In this document: piece after piece, positions 51,546 through 61,148 of the stretch | Numbering within the stretch: the first letter of the stretch is position 1 | How the letters are laid out: every line of letters begins with the position of its first letter | From: an uncultured Phascolarctobacterium sp. | GTDB lineage: Bacteria > Bacillota > Negativicutes > Acidaminococcales > Acidaminococcaceae | Length of the DNA stretch: 64,000 bases | Assembly: GCA_905200645.1 (NCBI GenBank) | Contig: CAJKLD010000008.1 | Coordinates: forward strand, 8,878-72,877 | Reading direction: 5' to 3' | Notes under the pieces: model-generated | Told to the model about the DNA's origin: nothing | The model's database searches: none | Seen by the model: the letters and a program-made list of their open reading frames with translations, nothing else | Made by a program: the position numbers and the translations under genes

Positions 51546-52193
51546 TTAAGCTTTGAGCGACGCAATGGCAGCCTTAGTATCCTCTGCGCCGTAAACATAA
51601 GAACCGGCAACGAGAATATTAGCGCCTGCTTCACGCACCAGCTTAGAAGTTTTATCGTTAATACCGCCGTCTACCTGAATATCTACGGCTAGGCCTGCGT
51701 CAGTAATCATTTTACGCAAGCGGGCAATTTTCGGCACAATACTCTCGATAAAGGATTGTCCGCCAAAGCCAGGATTAACGCTCATAATCAGCACCATATC
51801 CACATAGGGCAAAATTTCTTCAAGCGCAGACAAGGGAGTGCCGGGATTTAAAGCTACGCCTGCCTGCATACCCTCGCTTTTGATTTGCTGAATGCAGCGA
51901 TGCAGATGCTTGGTTGCTTCTACATGCACTACGATTTGGTCGGCGCCGGCAGCTTTAAAATCAGCAATATATTTTTCGGGATTTTCTACCATCAAATGAC
52001 AGTCAAAGAAAAGCTTGGTGGTTTTGCGAATACATTTTACTACGGGAGCGCCAAAGGTTAAATTAGGCACAAAAGCGCCGTCCATAACGTCTATATGCAC
52101 CCAGTCCGCTCCTGCCAGCTCAATTTTTTTAATTTCGTCTGCTAAATAAGCAAAATCTGCGGATAAAATAGATGGAGCAACTTTAATCAGCAT
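51546..52193 (-). CDS. rpe: Ribulose-phosphate 3-epimerase
   Basis: A 215-residue TIM barrel: PSILSADFAYL, HIDVMDGAFVPN, DCHLMVENPE, MSVNPGFGGQSFI and DVQVDGGIN-type motifs (IQVDGGINDKT), with the metal-binding His and Asp residues. It interconverts ribulose-5-P and xylulose-5-P. The start overlaps the rsgA stop by seven bases, so it is the last gene of the def-to-rpe operon. Confidence 0.96.
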   Translation of the reverse strand: MLIKVAPSILSADFAYLADEIKKIELAGADWVHIDVMDGAFVPNLTFGAPVVKCIRKTTKLFFDCHLMVENPEKYIADFKAAGADQIVVHVEATKHLHRCIQQIKSEGMQAGVALNPGTPLSALEEILPYVDMVLIMSVNPGFGGQSFIESIVPKIARLRKMITDAGLAVDIQVDGGINDKTSKLVREAGANILVAGSYVYGAEDTKAAIASLKA

Positions 52194-53077
52194 TTTCTTC
52201 CCTCTTTCTCTTTCAACAATTTTATTTCCTCAAGCATAGCTAAATAGGAAGCATATCTACTGGCGGCAATTTTGCCAGCCGCCACCGCTGTCTTAACGCC
52301 ACACACCGGCTCATGAGTGTGAGAACAGGGACAGAAGTGGCAGCCATACTCATAATCGGCAAACTCGCGAAAAGCGCTCAAAATCTGCGCCTCCTCCACA
52401 CCCTCTAAAAGCAGATTACCAAAGCCCGGAGTATCGGCGATATAGCCCTCGTCAAAGGGCAGCAGCTGAGCAAAGCGCGTAGTATGCCTACCGCGTCCAA
52501 TTTTTTCGCTTACCGTACCAGTGCGCAGCTCCACACTGCTGTCAATAGCGTTAATCGTCGAGGATTTGCCCACGCCGGAAGGTCCGCCGAAAGCGCACAG
52601 CCTGCCCCGCAGGCGTTCTTTGAGCGCAGCTACCCCGGTTCCTTCTTTAGCAGAAATAGCATAAACCTCGTAGCCAACTGCCTCGTAGACATTTTTCACC
52701 TGCTCAATCAGCCCTTCTGGCGCTTGATCCGCTTTATTCAATACCAAAATCACCGGAATCTGCGCCAGCTCCGCCAAAGCCAGCAGTTTATCTGCCAACA
52801 GAAAGCTAAAATCCGGCGCAGCGCAGGCAAACGCCGCCACAAATAAATCAATATTCGACATGGCCGGCCGGAGCAGAAAATTTTTGCGCGGCAGCACATT
52901 TTTAATCATACCTTCGCCATTATTTTCTGCTTCTAATAAAACTCTGTCGCCTGTAACTAAAGAAAAACGCTTCTGCTTCATTTTACCTTTAATTTTACAG
53001 GTGTAGGTTGCTTCACCCACCTGAACATAATAATAACCGTTATAATTTTTTAATACAAGACCTTGAAGCTCTGCCAT
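52187..53077 (-). CDS. rsgA: RsgA ribosome small-subunit GTPase
   Basis: A 296-residue circularly permuted GTPase: OB-fold (residues 1-70), NKAD G4 motif (LVLNKADQ), G1 GPSGVGKSST after it, G3 DTPGFGN, and a C-terminal zinc finger (CHFCPCSHTHEPVC). It checks late 30S assembly. It follows prkC by three bases, a common Firmicutes order. Confidence 0.95.
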   Translation of the reverse strand: MAELQGLVLKNYNGYYYVQVGEATYTCKIKGKMKQKRFSLVTGDRVLLEAENNGEGMIKNVLPRKNFLLRPAMSNIDLFVAAFACAAPDFSFLLADKLLALAELAQIPVILVLNKADQAPEGLIEQVKNVYEAVGYEVYAISAKEGTGVAALKERLRGRLCAFGGPSGVGKSSTINAIDSSVELRTGTVSEKIGRGRHTTRFAQLLPFDEGYIADTPGFGNLLLEGVEEAQILSAFREFADYEYGCHFCPCSHTHEPVCGVKTAVAAGKIAASRYASYLAMLEEIKLLKEKEGRKC

Positions 53078-53080
53078 TTT

Positions 53081-55048
53081 TTACAAAACCTTTTCGCTCG
53101 TCAATTTGCCGCTGCAGTACAGCTGCACTCTGGCCGGAGCCATATATTCTACGCGCTGGCGCAGACGCACGCCGCCATTTTGCGTGCCGCGATAAATATC
53201 CTTTTTGCCTTCGCCATCAATCAACACAAGCTGCACAGCGGTAGGTTTATTGCCAGGAATGACAAATTCTACATACGCGTTGCTTTTTTTGCCGCTGCCC
53301 GCAGCCACAGAAATGCTTACTGCGTCTCCCTGGCTGATTTTTACGCCTGCATTAGGATTGCAGGCCAAAACTACATTTTTCACGGCGCTGTGGTCGTTTA
53401 CTTCCTTAATTTCACCCAACTTCAAACCGGCCGCTTGCAGCATTCTTTTAGCTTCCGCAACAGATTTACCTACTATATTGGGAATTTCTTTATCGCCCTC
53501 GTTGATAACCAAATCAATATTGCTGCCTTTAGGCGCTTTATCTAAAGCCTTAGGCGATTGCCCCAAAACAACGCCTAAGCGCTGCTTCGGGTCATGCTTT
53601 CTAGTTATCCTGCCGATTTTAAAGCCTGCGTCCATAAGCATTTTTTCGGCCTTATTTTCAGACATGCCTAAAACCTCGGGCACCGCTTTCAGCTCTGCGC
53701 CCTTGCTGATGATTAAAACAATCAGGCTGCGCTGCTTGCGTTTTTCTCCGGCCTTAGGCGATTGCTCCATAACCGTACCGGGCTTAAACTTCGCAGGGTC
53801 GCCGTATCTTTCTTCCAAGTCTACCTTAAATTCATTTTCCTCCAGCAGTTTCTGCGCCTCAACCACCGTCATATTAGTTACGTCGGGCACGGCAACCTCT
53901 TTTAAAGCGCGGTTGAAAATAAAATGCGCCACTACCGAAATTGCCACCACGCACAGAGTAATAAAAATTATTAGCTTGGTATAGTTGATTTTTCTTTTTC
54001 TCATTGGCTTCTGCATATCCTTTGCTTCTTCTTTCTGCTGCTCATCCTTTGCAGCAGTCTGCTCCCGGCGCTTTACAGGCAGGATCACGGTTGCTTCCAT
54101 GTCGTCAGCCTGCGCGCGCTGCACCGGCTTCATAATTACCGTAGCCTCTGCTTCGTCCGTATAAGAAGCTGTATTTTTCATAGGCCGCAGTTCATGAGTG
54201 TAATCCTCGTCGCTAAATGGAAAAAGCTTCATTTTGATATTTAGCAGATCCCGCCGCAGCTGGCCGGCGTTGGCGTATCTATCCTCGCAGCGTTTTGCCA
54301 AGGCCTTGTCAATAATTTCCTGCAAGCCCTCGGGTACATTTTCCATATAATCTGCCAGCTTAGGCACAGGCTTTTCCACGTGCATCATCGCTACCGCCAC
54401 AGCCGTATTGCCGGTGTACGGAACTTTTCCTGTCAGCATCTCGAACAGTACGATACCTAAGGAATAAACGTCGCTGCAGGCGGTAATTTTGCCGCCGCCG
54501 GCCTGCTCCGGTGAAATATAATGCACGGAGCCCATCACAGACTTAGAATAAACCATGGTTTGGTTTGTAACCATTTTTGCTATGCCAAAATCAGCAATTT
54601 TAGGATTGAGATTTTTTTCCAACAGAATGTTCTGCGGTTTGATGTCGCAGTGAATAACATTGTGGCTGTGTGCGTGTTCCAAAGCGTCTGCCAAACGCAC
54701 GCCAATTTCTAAAACGGTATTTAAGCCCAACTTGTGCTCCTGCATATACTCTTTCAGAGTAACGCCGTCCACATATTCCATAACGATATATTGGCTGCTG
54801 CCGTCGGAAACTACATCGTAAATATTGATAATATAGGGATGTACCAAACGCGCCGCTGATTTTGCTTCGCGCCGGAACTGCTGCAAAAGCTCTTTGTCGC
54901 TCAAAAATTGGTCGCGCAACATTTTTACTGCCACATCACGGTCAAGCAGCTGATCATGGGCTAAAAAAACCTCTGCCATACCGCCATAACCAATGGGACG
55001 AATAATTTCGTAACGCCCATTTAATATGGTTGTGCCGTTTTTATCCAT
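53081..55048 (-). CDS. prkC: PrkC-type Ser/Thr kinase with three PASTA domains
   Basis: A 655-residue membrane kinase: catalytic domain 12-275 (GYGGMAEVFLA glycine loop, Lys42, DFGIAK), a charged linker, one membrane helix at 357-377, three PASTA repeats (about 385-450, 453-520, 522-585) and a C-terminal tail of about 65 residues. PASTA repeats bind muropeptides or lipid II. The catalytic loop reads HCDIKPQN instead of HRD, with Cys134 at the arginine. It overlaps prpC by eight bases, the standard kinase-phosphatase pair. Confidence 0.93.
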   Translation of the reverse strand: MDKNGTTILNGRYEIIRPIGYGGMAEVFLAHDQLLDRDVAVKMLRDQFLSDKELLQQFRREAKSAARLVHPYIINIYDVVSDGSSQYIVMEYVDGVTLKEYMQEHKLGLNTVLEIGVRLADALEHAHSHNVIHCDIKPQNILLEKNLNPKIADFGIAKMVTNQTMVYSKSVMGSVHYISPEQAGGGKITACSDVYSLGIVLFEMLTGKVPYTGNTAVAVAMMHVEKPVPKLADYMENVPEGLQEIIDKALAKRCEDRYANAGQLRRDLLNIKMKLFPFSDEDYTHELRPMKNTASYTDEAEATVIMKPVQRAQADDMEATVILPVKRREQTAAKDEQQKEEAKDMQKPMRKRKINYTKLIIFITLCVVAISVVAHFIFNRALKEVAVPDVTNMTVVEAQKLLEENEFKVDLEERYGDPAKFKPGTVMEQSPKAGEKRKQRSLIVLIISKGAELKAVPEVLGMSENKAEKMLMDAGFKIGRITRKHDPKQRLGVVLGQSPKALDKAPKGSNIDLVINEGDKEIPNIVGKSVAEAKRMLQAAGLKLGEIKEVNDHSAVKNVVLACNPNAGVKISQGDAVSISVAAGSGKKSNAYVEFVIPGNKPTAVQLVLIDGEGKKDIYRGTQNGGVRLRQRVEYMAPARVQLYCSGKLTSEKVL

Positions 55049-55796
55049 TACTGCTTTCCTCCTTCTGAGCTGCTGTAGGCGTTAAGGCTAACAAAATAAA
55101 CGAGACGTTGTCGCGTCCACCATTGTTTAAAGTGTGCTCTAATAATTCATCCGCCGTATGCTCTAAATCAGCATCGTTTAAAACTGCGGCAATTTCCTTG
55201 TCACGCAGCATATCGCTTAAACCGTCGCTGCATAAAAGCAGACGGTCACGAGGCTGCACAGTGAAACGAATGCTGTCAATCTGAATATTTTCTTCCACCC
55301 CCATAGCCTGCATTAACATATGCCGCTTAGGATGAATCAATGCTTCTTCTTCCGTAATTTCGCCCTTGGCCTGCAAATCAGCCACATAGGTATGGTCACG
55401 CGTAATTTGCTGCAGTTCGCCGCCGCGATACAAATACAGCCTGCTGTCGCCGATATGGCAGCAAAAAGCTGTTGCTTCGTCGGGTAGATAAAGTGCTGTC
55501 AGCGTGGTGCCCATACCGTTAAATTTATCATTGCTGGCAGCCATTTTAAGCACGTGTACGTTAGCTTTAGCAAAAGCTTCGCGCAGCACATTGAAAATAT
55601 CCTGCTCGCCCTGCTCATGGCGCAGGCTATGTGTGGCAGTTTCAAAAGCCTTAATCGTTGAACGGCTGGCCACCTCTCCCGCAGCGTAACCGCCCATACC
55701 GTCTGCCACAGCGAACAAATACGGTTCGCGCACCAGCAAAGCGTCCTCGTTATTTTCTCTAACCAGCCCCACATGGGTTCTGCTGACTACTTGCAT
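55041..55796 (-). CDS. prpC: PP2C-type Ser/Thr phosphatase (PrpC/Stp)
   Basis: A 251-residue PPM phosphatase with NEDALLV, VADGMGGYAAGEVAS, HIGDSRLYLYRGGEL, LLLCSDGLSDML and GGRDNVSFILL, the acidic residues binding Mn2+ or Mg2+. It reverses PrkC phosphorylation. It overlaps rlmN by ten bases. Confidence 0.95.
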   Translation of the reverse strand: MQVVSRTHVGLVRENNEDALLVREPYLFAVADGMGGYAAGEVASRSTIKAFETATHSLRHEQGEQDIFNVLREAFAKANVHVLKMAASNDKFNGMGTTLTALYLPDEATAFCCHIGDSRLYLYRGGELQQITRDHTYVADLQAKGEITEEEALIHPKRHMLMQAMGVEENIQIDSIRFTVQPRDRLLLCSDGLSDMLRDKEIAAVLNDADLEHTADELLEHTLNNGGRDNVSFILLALTPTAAQKEESSNG

Positions 55797-56860
55797 AATT
55801 TTTGCTCCTGTTCCTTGGCAAATTTAGCCCGCAGCTGACCGCAGGCCGCGTCAATATCTTTGCCCATTTCCTTACGCACCGTAGCGTTAATCCTGTTTTT
55901 TTGCAAGGTCTGCAAAAATTTTTCTACTGTTTGCTTTGAAGGACGTTCAAAGCCCTGCTCCGGCACAGGATTAGCCGGAATAAGATTTACGCTGGCGTGC
56001 TTAAAGCGTAGATAATTACTCAAAAGCTCCGCGTCCTGCACGCTGTCGTTTTTACCACGCAAAAGAATATATTCATAGGTTACCTGGCGGCCGCCTGACT
56101 GACTGTAATCCTCGGCCGCAGCTATAACATCCACAAAGGGAAAGCCCTTATTCACAGGCATCAAACTACTGCGCAAATCACTTTTTACTGCATGCAGCGA
56201 AACTGCCAAATTAATAGGCTTGCCCTGCTCTGCCAAACGGCGGATACCGGGAATAATGCCGCAGGTAGAAATCGTCATATTGCGGTAGCTCATAAAGCTG
56301 GTGTCCTCACGATGCAGAAAATCCAGCGCGCCCAAAACTGCGTCAAAATTCAGCATGGGTTCGCCGCTGCCCATAACAACTACTCTGCTTACCATAGCCT
56401 GCGCGTCCCGCAGACGCTCGTTAAACAAATAAACCTGCGCAATAATTTCTGCTGCCGTAAGATTGCGCACCGCGCCTTTTAACCCGCTAGCGCAGAAAGC
56501 GCAGTGCATGTCGCAGCCAACCTGACTGGAAACACACACACTATAACCATAATCATGGTGCATCAAAACCGTTTCTACACTATTGCCGTCCGGCAAGGCT
56601 AAAAGCAGCTTAACGGTCATGCCGTCACAGGAATTTTGCTCGCGCAAAATGGTTATCTGCCGCGGCAGCACCGTAAAATTTTCCTCCAGCAGCGCGATAT
56701 CCGCCTTGCTCAAATTACGCATGGCGCTGAAATCAAAAACTGATTTTTGGTACAGCCATTGAAAAATCTGCTTCGCGCGAAATTTTTTCAAGCCTTTGGC
56801 AAGCAGCTGTTCCTGCAATTCTTCTATTGTTAAGCCAAAAAGTTCTGTTTTCGTTATCAT
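55787..56860 (-). CDS. rlmN: RlmN rRNA/tRNA adenine-C2 methyltransferase
   Basis: A 357-residue radical SAM enzyme with an N-terminal HhH-like domain, the cluster motif CDMHCAFCASG near 120, GSGEPMLNFDAV and a C-terminal catalytic Cys in AACGQLRAK. It methylates A2503 of 23S rRNA and A37 of some tRNAs. Confidence 0.95.
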   Translation of the reverse strand: MITKTELFGLTIEELQEQLLAKGLKKFRAKQIFQWLYQKSVFDFSAMRNLSKADIALLEENFTVLPRQITILREQNSCDGMTVKLLLALPDGNSVETVLMHHDYGYSVCVSSQVGCDMHCAFCASGLKGAVRNLTAAEIIAQVYLFNERLRDAQAMVSRVVVMGSGEPMLNFDAVLGALDFLHREDTSFMSYRNMTISTCGIIPGIRRLAEQGKPINLAVSLHAVKSDLRSSLMPVNKGFPFVDVIAAAEDYSQSGGRQVTYEYILLRGKNDSVQDAELLSNYLRFKHASVNLIPANPVPEQGFERPSKQTVEKFLQTLQKNRINATVRKEMGKDIDAACGQLRAKFAKEQEQKLCK

Positions 56861-56870
56861 CTTATTAATT

Positions 56871-58250
56871 TTATTTTCTCTCTAAAGCGCAGATATAAAA
56901 GCCGTCAACGCCGTCCTTTTGCGGCAGCAGCTGCAATTCTTCTACCGGCTCGCCGGTTACGGGATGCGTAAAGGCAGCTCTGCGCCAGCCGCTGTTTTTA
57001 GCTAAAAATTCTTCTACCAAATAATGATTTTCGGACTGCTCAATGGTGCAGGTGCTGTATACCAAGCGCCCGCCGTCCTTAACATATTGAGCGGCATTCT
57101 GCAATATCGCCAGCTGCAAAGGCGGGAACAGCTTTAAATCGGCACGCTGCTTACGCCAGCGCGCCTCCGCCCTGCGCCGCAAAACGCCCGTGCCCGAGCA
57201 GGGAGCGTCCACCAAAACTCTATCAAATTTGCGCAGCCATTCTTCCCGCAGCACCGTACCGTCGTTAATTTGCGGTTTGATAATGCTTATGTCCAAACGC
57301 TCTGCGTTTTCTTGAATTAACTGCAATTTATGCTCATGGATATCGCAAGCGATAATACTGCCTTGATTTTCCATCAGCTGCGCCAAGTGCGTAGTTTTGC
57401 CTCCGGGCGCGCTACATAAATCCAGCACCGCCATACCGGCTTGAGGAGCAGCAACGCCTGCCACCAGCATAGAGCTTTCATCCTGCACATAAAAAGCATT
57501 GTGCAGCTTGCCCAAAAGCTTACCCAAAGCAGGCAGCTTCGTGCAAACAATGCCGTCAACGCACCACTTGGAAGCCTGTACCTCCGCGCCCTCGTTCTCT
57601 AAAACGTCTATAAGCTTTTCTTTAGTCGTTGCAAGCGTATTCACCCGCAAACAAACGGGAGCCGCCGTATTATCAAAAGCCAAAAGCTTTTCCGTGCCTT
57701 CGCGTCCCCAAGGCCCTAGCCAACGCTTCACCAGCCAGCGGGGATGATAATATTGCAGGGACAAAAAACCTGCGTCGTCCTGCTCCTCCGTAGGAAAATT
57801 TAATTCTCCCGCCTGCCGTTTACGCAAAAGTCCGCGCAGCACGCCATTAACAAATTTGGCGCTGCCCTCGTGGCTCACGCAACGCGCCAGCTTCACCGCC
57901 TCATTGCAGGCAGCGGCAGCAGGAATTTTCGTCATATAGATAAGCTGATAAACGCTCAGCCGCAAAACAGCCAGCACCGGCTTTTCCAACTGCGTCAAAG
58001 GACGGCTCACGCATTTTGCCAAATACCAATCCAAAGTGCCCAACGCTTTTACAGAGCCATAGACCAGCTCCGTAAATAAACGGCGCTCCACATCCTCTAA
58101 TTCGTGTGTGCGCAAATATTTATTCACGGCGATATTGGTATATGCGCCCTCATCCCACACCTGCTGCAGCACAGTCAAGGCTGCACCGCGGGCGTTATTA
58201 GGCAACTGCTGCTTTTTATTTTTAACTTTCCTGCTTAGCTGTTTCTGCAT
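56871..58250 (-). CDS. rsmB: RsmB 16S rRNA m5C967 methyltransferase
   Basis: A protein of about 459 residues with an N-terminal NusB-like RNA-binding domain (ARGAALTVLQQVWDEGAYTN, to about 160) and a Rossmann methyltransferase domain (DLCSAPGGKTTHLAQLM, VDAPCSGTGVLRRR with the PC catalytic cysteine, YSTCTIEQSEN). The start is uncertain: ATG 58250 overlaps the upstream gene by 29 bases, ATG 58274 by 53, and a downstream TTG near residue 22 is possible. Confidence 0.9.
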   Translation of the reverse strand: MQKQLSRKVKNKKQQLPNNARGAALTVLQQVWDEGAYTNIAVNKYLRTHELEDVERRLFTELVYGSVKALGTLDWYLAKCVSRPLTQLEKPVLAVLRLSVYQLIYMTKIPAAAACNEAVKLARCVSHEGSAKFVNGVLRGLLRKRQAGELNFPTEEQDDAGFLSLQYYHPRWLVKRWLGPWGREGTEKLLAFDNTAAPVCLRVNTLATTKEKLIDVLENEGAEVQASKWCVDGIVCTKLPALGKLLGKLHNAFYVQDESSMLVAGVAAPQAGMAVLDLCSAPGGKTTHLAQLMENQGSIIACDIHEHKLQLIQENAERLDISIIKPQINDGTVLREEWLRKFDRVLVDAPCSGTGVLRRRAEARWRKQRADLKLFPPLQLAILQNAAQYVKDGGRLVYSTCTIEQSENHYLVEEFLAKNSGWRRAAFTHPVTGEPVEELQLLPQKDGVDGFYICALERK

Positions 58251-59031
58251 TCTTATCTTTAGTTTCCTCGTCATCTAAAAAAGTTAAAATGGCTGCTTCT
58301 AATTTGTGTAAATCAACGCGAGTGTTAAAGCAAGGTCCAAAAGGACGCTCGTTCAGCACGCCCAAAACCGGCAGCGGAAATACGTCCTGAATACCGCTGG
58401 TCAAATCGCGCTCGCAGGCTACGGCTACAATAGCTTTAGGTCTGGCCTGCTTCACCATCTGCCGCGCCAAAGTGCCACCCGTAGCCACAGCAAAAGAACA
58501 GCCGTATTTATGTGCCAGCGCCAGCATGAAACCCACGCAGCAGCCTCCACACTGGCGACAGTTTTCTACATTGCGGGTAATTTTATGCACGCAGGTATCG
58601 CGCTGAATACAGTGGGGCGTTAAAATCATAATTCTGCTGCCGGGCACCTTCACCTTGTGCTGCAAAACAAGATTATTGCTGACCTCAATAAAAGACTGCT
58701 CAATTTTTTCGCGGGGGATATTAAAAATTCTGCCTAAAACCACGGCTAAGGGGAATAAAATATTGATAGCCTTCCACGCCCAAAAAAAGAAAAATCTAAT
58801 TACGGGAATACCTAACAGCGCCATCACAATACCTAAAATGCCGCTCATTAAAGCAAAAACTATAATTACCGACAAAACGCCGAAAATCACGGGCAGCAGC
58901 TGGTTAATCTGCGCTAAGCCCGGCACCGTAACCTTCCAAACCACATACACCATCAACGCGCCTAACAGCGCGCTGAAAGAAGTTAACGCCATAAAAATAC
59001 GTTTTTTCGGTTTAAATACGTCTTCCATCAT
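58222..59031 (-). CDS. DUF116 cysteine-rich membrane protein
   Basis: A 269-residue protein with two to three N-terminal membrane helices (residues 14-100) and a cytoplasmic cysteine-rich DUF116 domain: CIQRDTCVHKITRN, NCRQCGGCCVGFML, then VACERDLTSGIQD and GPCFNTRVD. The cysteines suggest a metal or iron-sulfur site. Function is unknown, but the family often lies between fmt and rsmB, as here. AAGGAG is ten bases before the ATG. Confidence 0.85.
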   Translation of the reverse strand: MMEDVFKPKKRIFMALTSFSALLGALMVYVVWKVTVPGLAQINQLLPVIFGVLSVIIVFALMSGILGIVMALLGIPVIRFFFFWAWKAINILFPLAVVLGRIFNIPREKIEQSFIEVSNNLVLQHKVKVPGSRIMILTPHCIQRDTCVHKITRNVENCRQCGGCCVGFMLALAHKYGCSFAVATGGTLARQMVKQARPKAIVAVACERDLTSGIQDVFPLPVLGVLNERPFGPCFNTRVDLHKLEAAILTFLDDEETKDKNAETAKQES

Positions 59032-59045
59032 GGAAAAAGAACTCC

Positions 59046-59996
59046 TTACTTCGCAACCGGCTCTCCTAAAATATCGCCTACCTGAACGCCGCGACCGTTA
59101 ATAAATACTTGCGCCGGCATACGCTTTTTAGACTCCGGCTGCACCTCGATAATTTCTACTACACCGCTGCCGCAAGCTACAAAAAAGCTATGCTTACCAA
59201 TCTCTGCTACTGTTCCGGCAGCGTCGCCGCTGCTTTTATCCGTCAAACGGCTGCCCCAAATTTTAAGATTCTTACCGTTAGGCAATGTTGTAAAGGTACT
59301 GGGTGCGGGATTAAAACCGCGAATCAAATTGTGTACCTCCTGCGCCGACCTGCTCCAATCAATTCGTTCCATACTGCGGTCCAACAGCGTCGCATAGGTT
59401 GCTTCAGCATTATTCTGCGGCTCCGCTACTGCGGTGCCTGCCGAAATTTTTTCTATTACTGCCAGCAAAAGCTCCGCACCCTTGTTGCGCAGCTCATTGT
59501 GCAGCTCGCCCATAGTAGTATTTTCGCCGATAGGCACGACGACCTTGCCCAACATAGCGCCTGTATCCATGCCAATATCCATCTGCATAATGGTAACGCC
59601 GGATTCTTTTTCACCCTTGATAATAGCATACTGAATTGGCGCTGCCCCTCGATATTTAGGAAGCAAAGAAGCATGAACGTTAATGCAGCCATATCGCGGC
59701 ATAGTCAAAATTTCCCGGCTTAAAAATTGGCCGAAGGCAGCTACCACAATTAAATCAGGCTGCATGTCACGCAAGGTTTGCACAAATTCCGGCGTTTTCA
59801 CCTTTTGCGGCTGATAAACGTCGTAACCCTTGCTTAAAGCATATTCTTTTACCGGCGTCATCAGCATCTTGTTGCCGCGTCCCTTGGGACGGTCGGGCTG
59901 CGTTACGACGCCGACGATTTCATATTTACCACTTTCACTGAGCGCCTTCAGGCTGCCTACGGCAAAATCAGGCGTTCCCATAAATACTATGCGCAT
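59046..59996 (-). CDS. fmt: Methionyl-tRNA formyltransferase
   Basis: A 316-residue enzyme with FMGTPDFAVGSLKAL at the N terminus, NVHASLLPKYRGAAPIQ (catalytic Asn and His) and a C-terminal OB-fold. It formylates initiator Met-tRNA. It is 12 bases after def and belongs to the same operon. Confidence 0.96.
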   Translation of the reverse strand: MRIVFMGTPDFAVGSLKALSESGKYEIVGVVTQPDRPKGRGNKMLMTPVKEYALSKGYDVYQPQKVKTPEFVQTLRDMQPDLIVVAAFGQFLSREILTMPRYGCINVHASLLPKYRGAAPIQYAIIKGEKESGVTIMQMDIGMDTGAMLGKVVVPIGENTTMGELHNELRNKGAELLLAVIEKISAGTAVAEPQNNAEATYATLLDRSMERIDWSRSAQEVHNLIRGFNPAPSTFTTLPNGKNLKIWGSRLTDKSSGDAAGTVAEIGKHSFFVACGSGVVEIIEVQPESKKRMPAQVFINGRGVQVGDILGEPVAK

Positions 59997-60008
59997 ATTT
60001 TTTACCTC

Positions 60009-60497
60009 TTATTTGACAACGTCGGCGGGATTTTCTTTTTTCTTGGGCGTCACAACCTGCGCCTTATCAATAAAAAGCACGCCGTCCAAATGATCCAATT
60101 CGTGCTGAATGCAAACGGCCAGCAAATCGTGAGCCTGCAGCAGCATACGCTTGCCGGTGCGGTCGGTAAATTCGCATTCCACATAGCTGGCGCGCTCTAC
60201 CTCACCCTCGTAATCGGGCACGGATAAGCAGCCTTCGCCGCCCACAACTGAGCCTTCTTTTTTAACAATCACGGGATTGATCAGCTCAAAAAGCCCCTCG
60301 CCCACATCGATTACCACCATGCGTTTGGAAACGCCAACCTGTGGCGCAGCCAAGCCCACGCCGTCAGCAGCATACATGGTTTCCGCCATATCCTTTAATA
60401 AACGTTGAGTTTTTTTATCTATGCGGTCCACAGGTTTCGCCACCTGGCGCAGCACCGGATCGCCTGCCACCAAAATCTTCAGCAATTTTTTTGCCAT
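60009..60497 (-). CDS. def: Peptide deformylase
   Basis: A 162-residue metallohydrolase with motif 1 GVGLAAPQVG, motif 2 EGCLSVP (metal Cys) and motif 3 HELDHLDG (two metal His and the catalytic Glu). It removes the formyl group from new proteins. AAGGAGG precedes the start; ATG 60497 is preferred to the adjacent TTG. It begins the def-fmt-DUF116-rsmB-rlmN-prpC-prkC-rsgA-rpe operon. Confidence 0.96.
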   Translation of the reverse strand: MAKKLLKILVAGDPVLRQVAKPVDRIDKKTQRLLKDMAETMYAADGVGLAAPQVGVSKRMVVIDVGEGLFELINPVIVKKEGSVVGGEGCLSVPDYEGEVERASYVECEFTDRTGKRMLLQAHDLLAVCIQHELDHLDGVLFIDKAQVVTPKKKENPADVVK

Positions 60498-60585
60498 CAA
60501 GTAAAATCCTCCTTAACTAGCTTCACATTTCTATCTTAATGTCGACAGAGTAAGCTCTGCCAAAAATATATAGTATTAACAGTTC

Positions 60586-60594
60586 ATTATACCA
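60586..60594 (-). promoter_or_regulatory. Extended -10 promoter of the def operon
   Basis: TGGTATAAT on the minus strand, about 90 bases upstream of def; no good -35 box. It implies that the operon is not dependent on priA transcription. Confidence 0.5.
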
Positions 60595-60620
60595 CGTATC
60601 TAATACTTTGGGCAAATTCA

Positions 60621-60650
60621 AATTGTTCTTGCAGAGTTGCAAGAACAATT
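60621..60650 (-). terminator. 13-base perfect hairpin, possible priA terminator
   Basis: AATTGTTCTTGCA and TGCAAGAACAATT pair exactly around a four-base loop. The T-rich tail on the minus strand is short and interrupted, so termination is uncertain. Confidence 0.5.
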
Positions 60651-61148
60651 CCGCGTGTCCGCATCTTCAAAAAGTTAACGACAATATATTACGTTCGCAC
60701 TCATTGCGAACATTAAGATATTATCATACTTTTTCTTAGGGCAAGACGCGTGCCCTTTAGGGTAAAAAGTATGCAAAAAGAGCCTTTCATTGCAGGCAGT
60801 AAGTCCCACGAGCTTCATAGTGATAACGTTAATTCGCAAAACAAACAACCACAGCAATAATGACTACGTTAGCACGCTGAACGAACAATAGATAAGCTTC
60901 TTGCTTACTTTGGTAACTAAAAACTAGCACGCAACGGTGAGTATTTTTGGTGCTGGCAAGTACAAAAAGCACGCTAGCGAACAACCAACTTTGCGGTAGA
61001 CCGCCAAAGCCTTGCATTGCGAGCCGAAATGACCTGGAACCACTAGCCTTGGGGGAGCCTTTGCCCGGTTGCGACCGTATAATGGCGATGCCACTTCAGG
61101 GTTGAAGCTCTATTCTTTGCCGCGCTTTGAAAAGCGCGAGGTTTCTTG
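60651..61148. repeat. Mosaic of dispersed intergenic repeats
   Basis: About 500 bases with no convincing gene. Two blocks, 60721-60749 and 60837-60868, recur in inverted orientation and joined together at 63844-63904. A third block (60988-61048) recurs at 45066-45139. Short hairpins include GTTCGCA/TGCGAAC (60693-60711) and CGCGCTTT/AAAGCGCG (61121-61138). Short ORFs here are not supported. Confidence 0.65.

Noticed and set aside
53205..53984. 259-residue plus-strand open frame
   Set aside because: Antisense to the PASTA region of prkC; composition is a shadow of the coding strand.
60675..61017. Two short minus-strand open frames in the repeat region
   Set aside because: They fall in dispersed repeats, lack ribosome sites and have no recognisable sequence.
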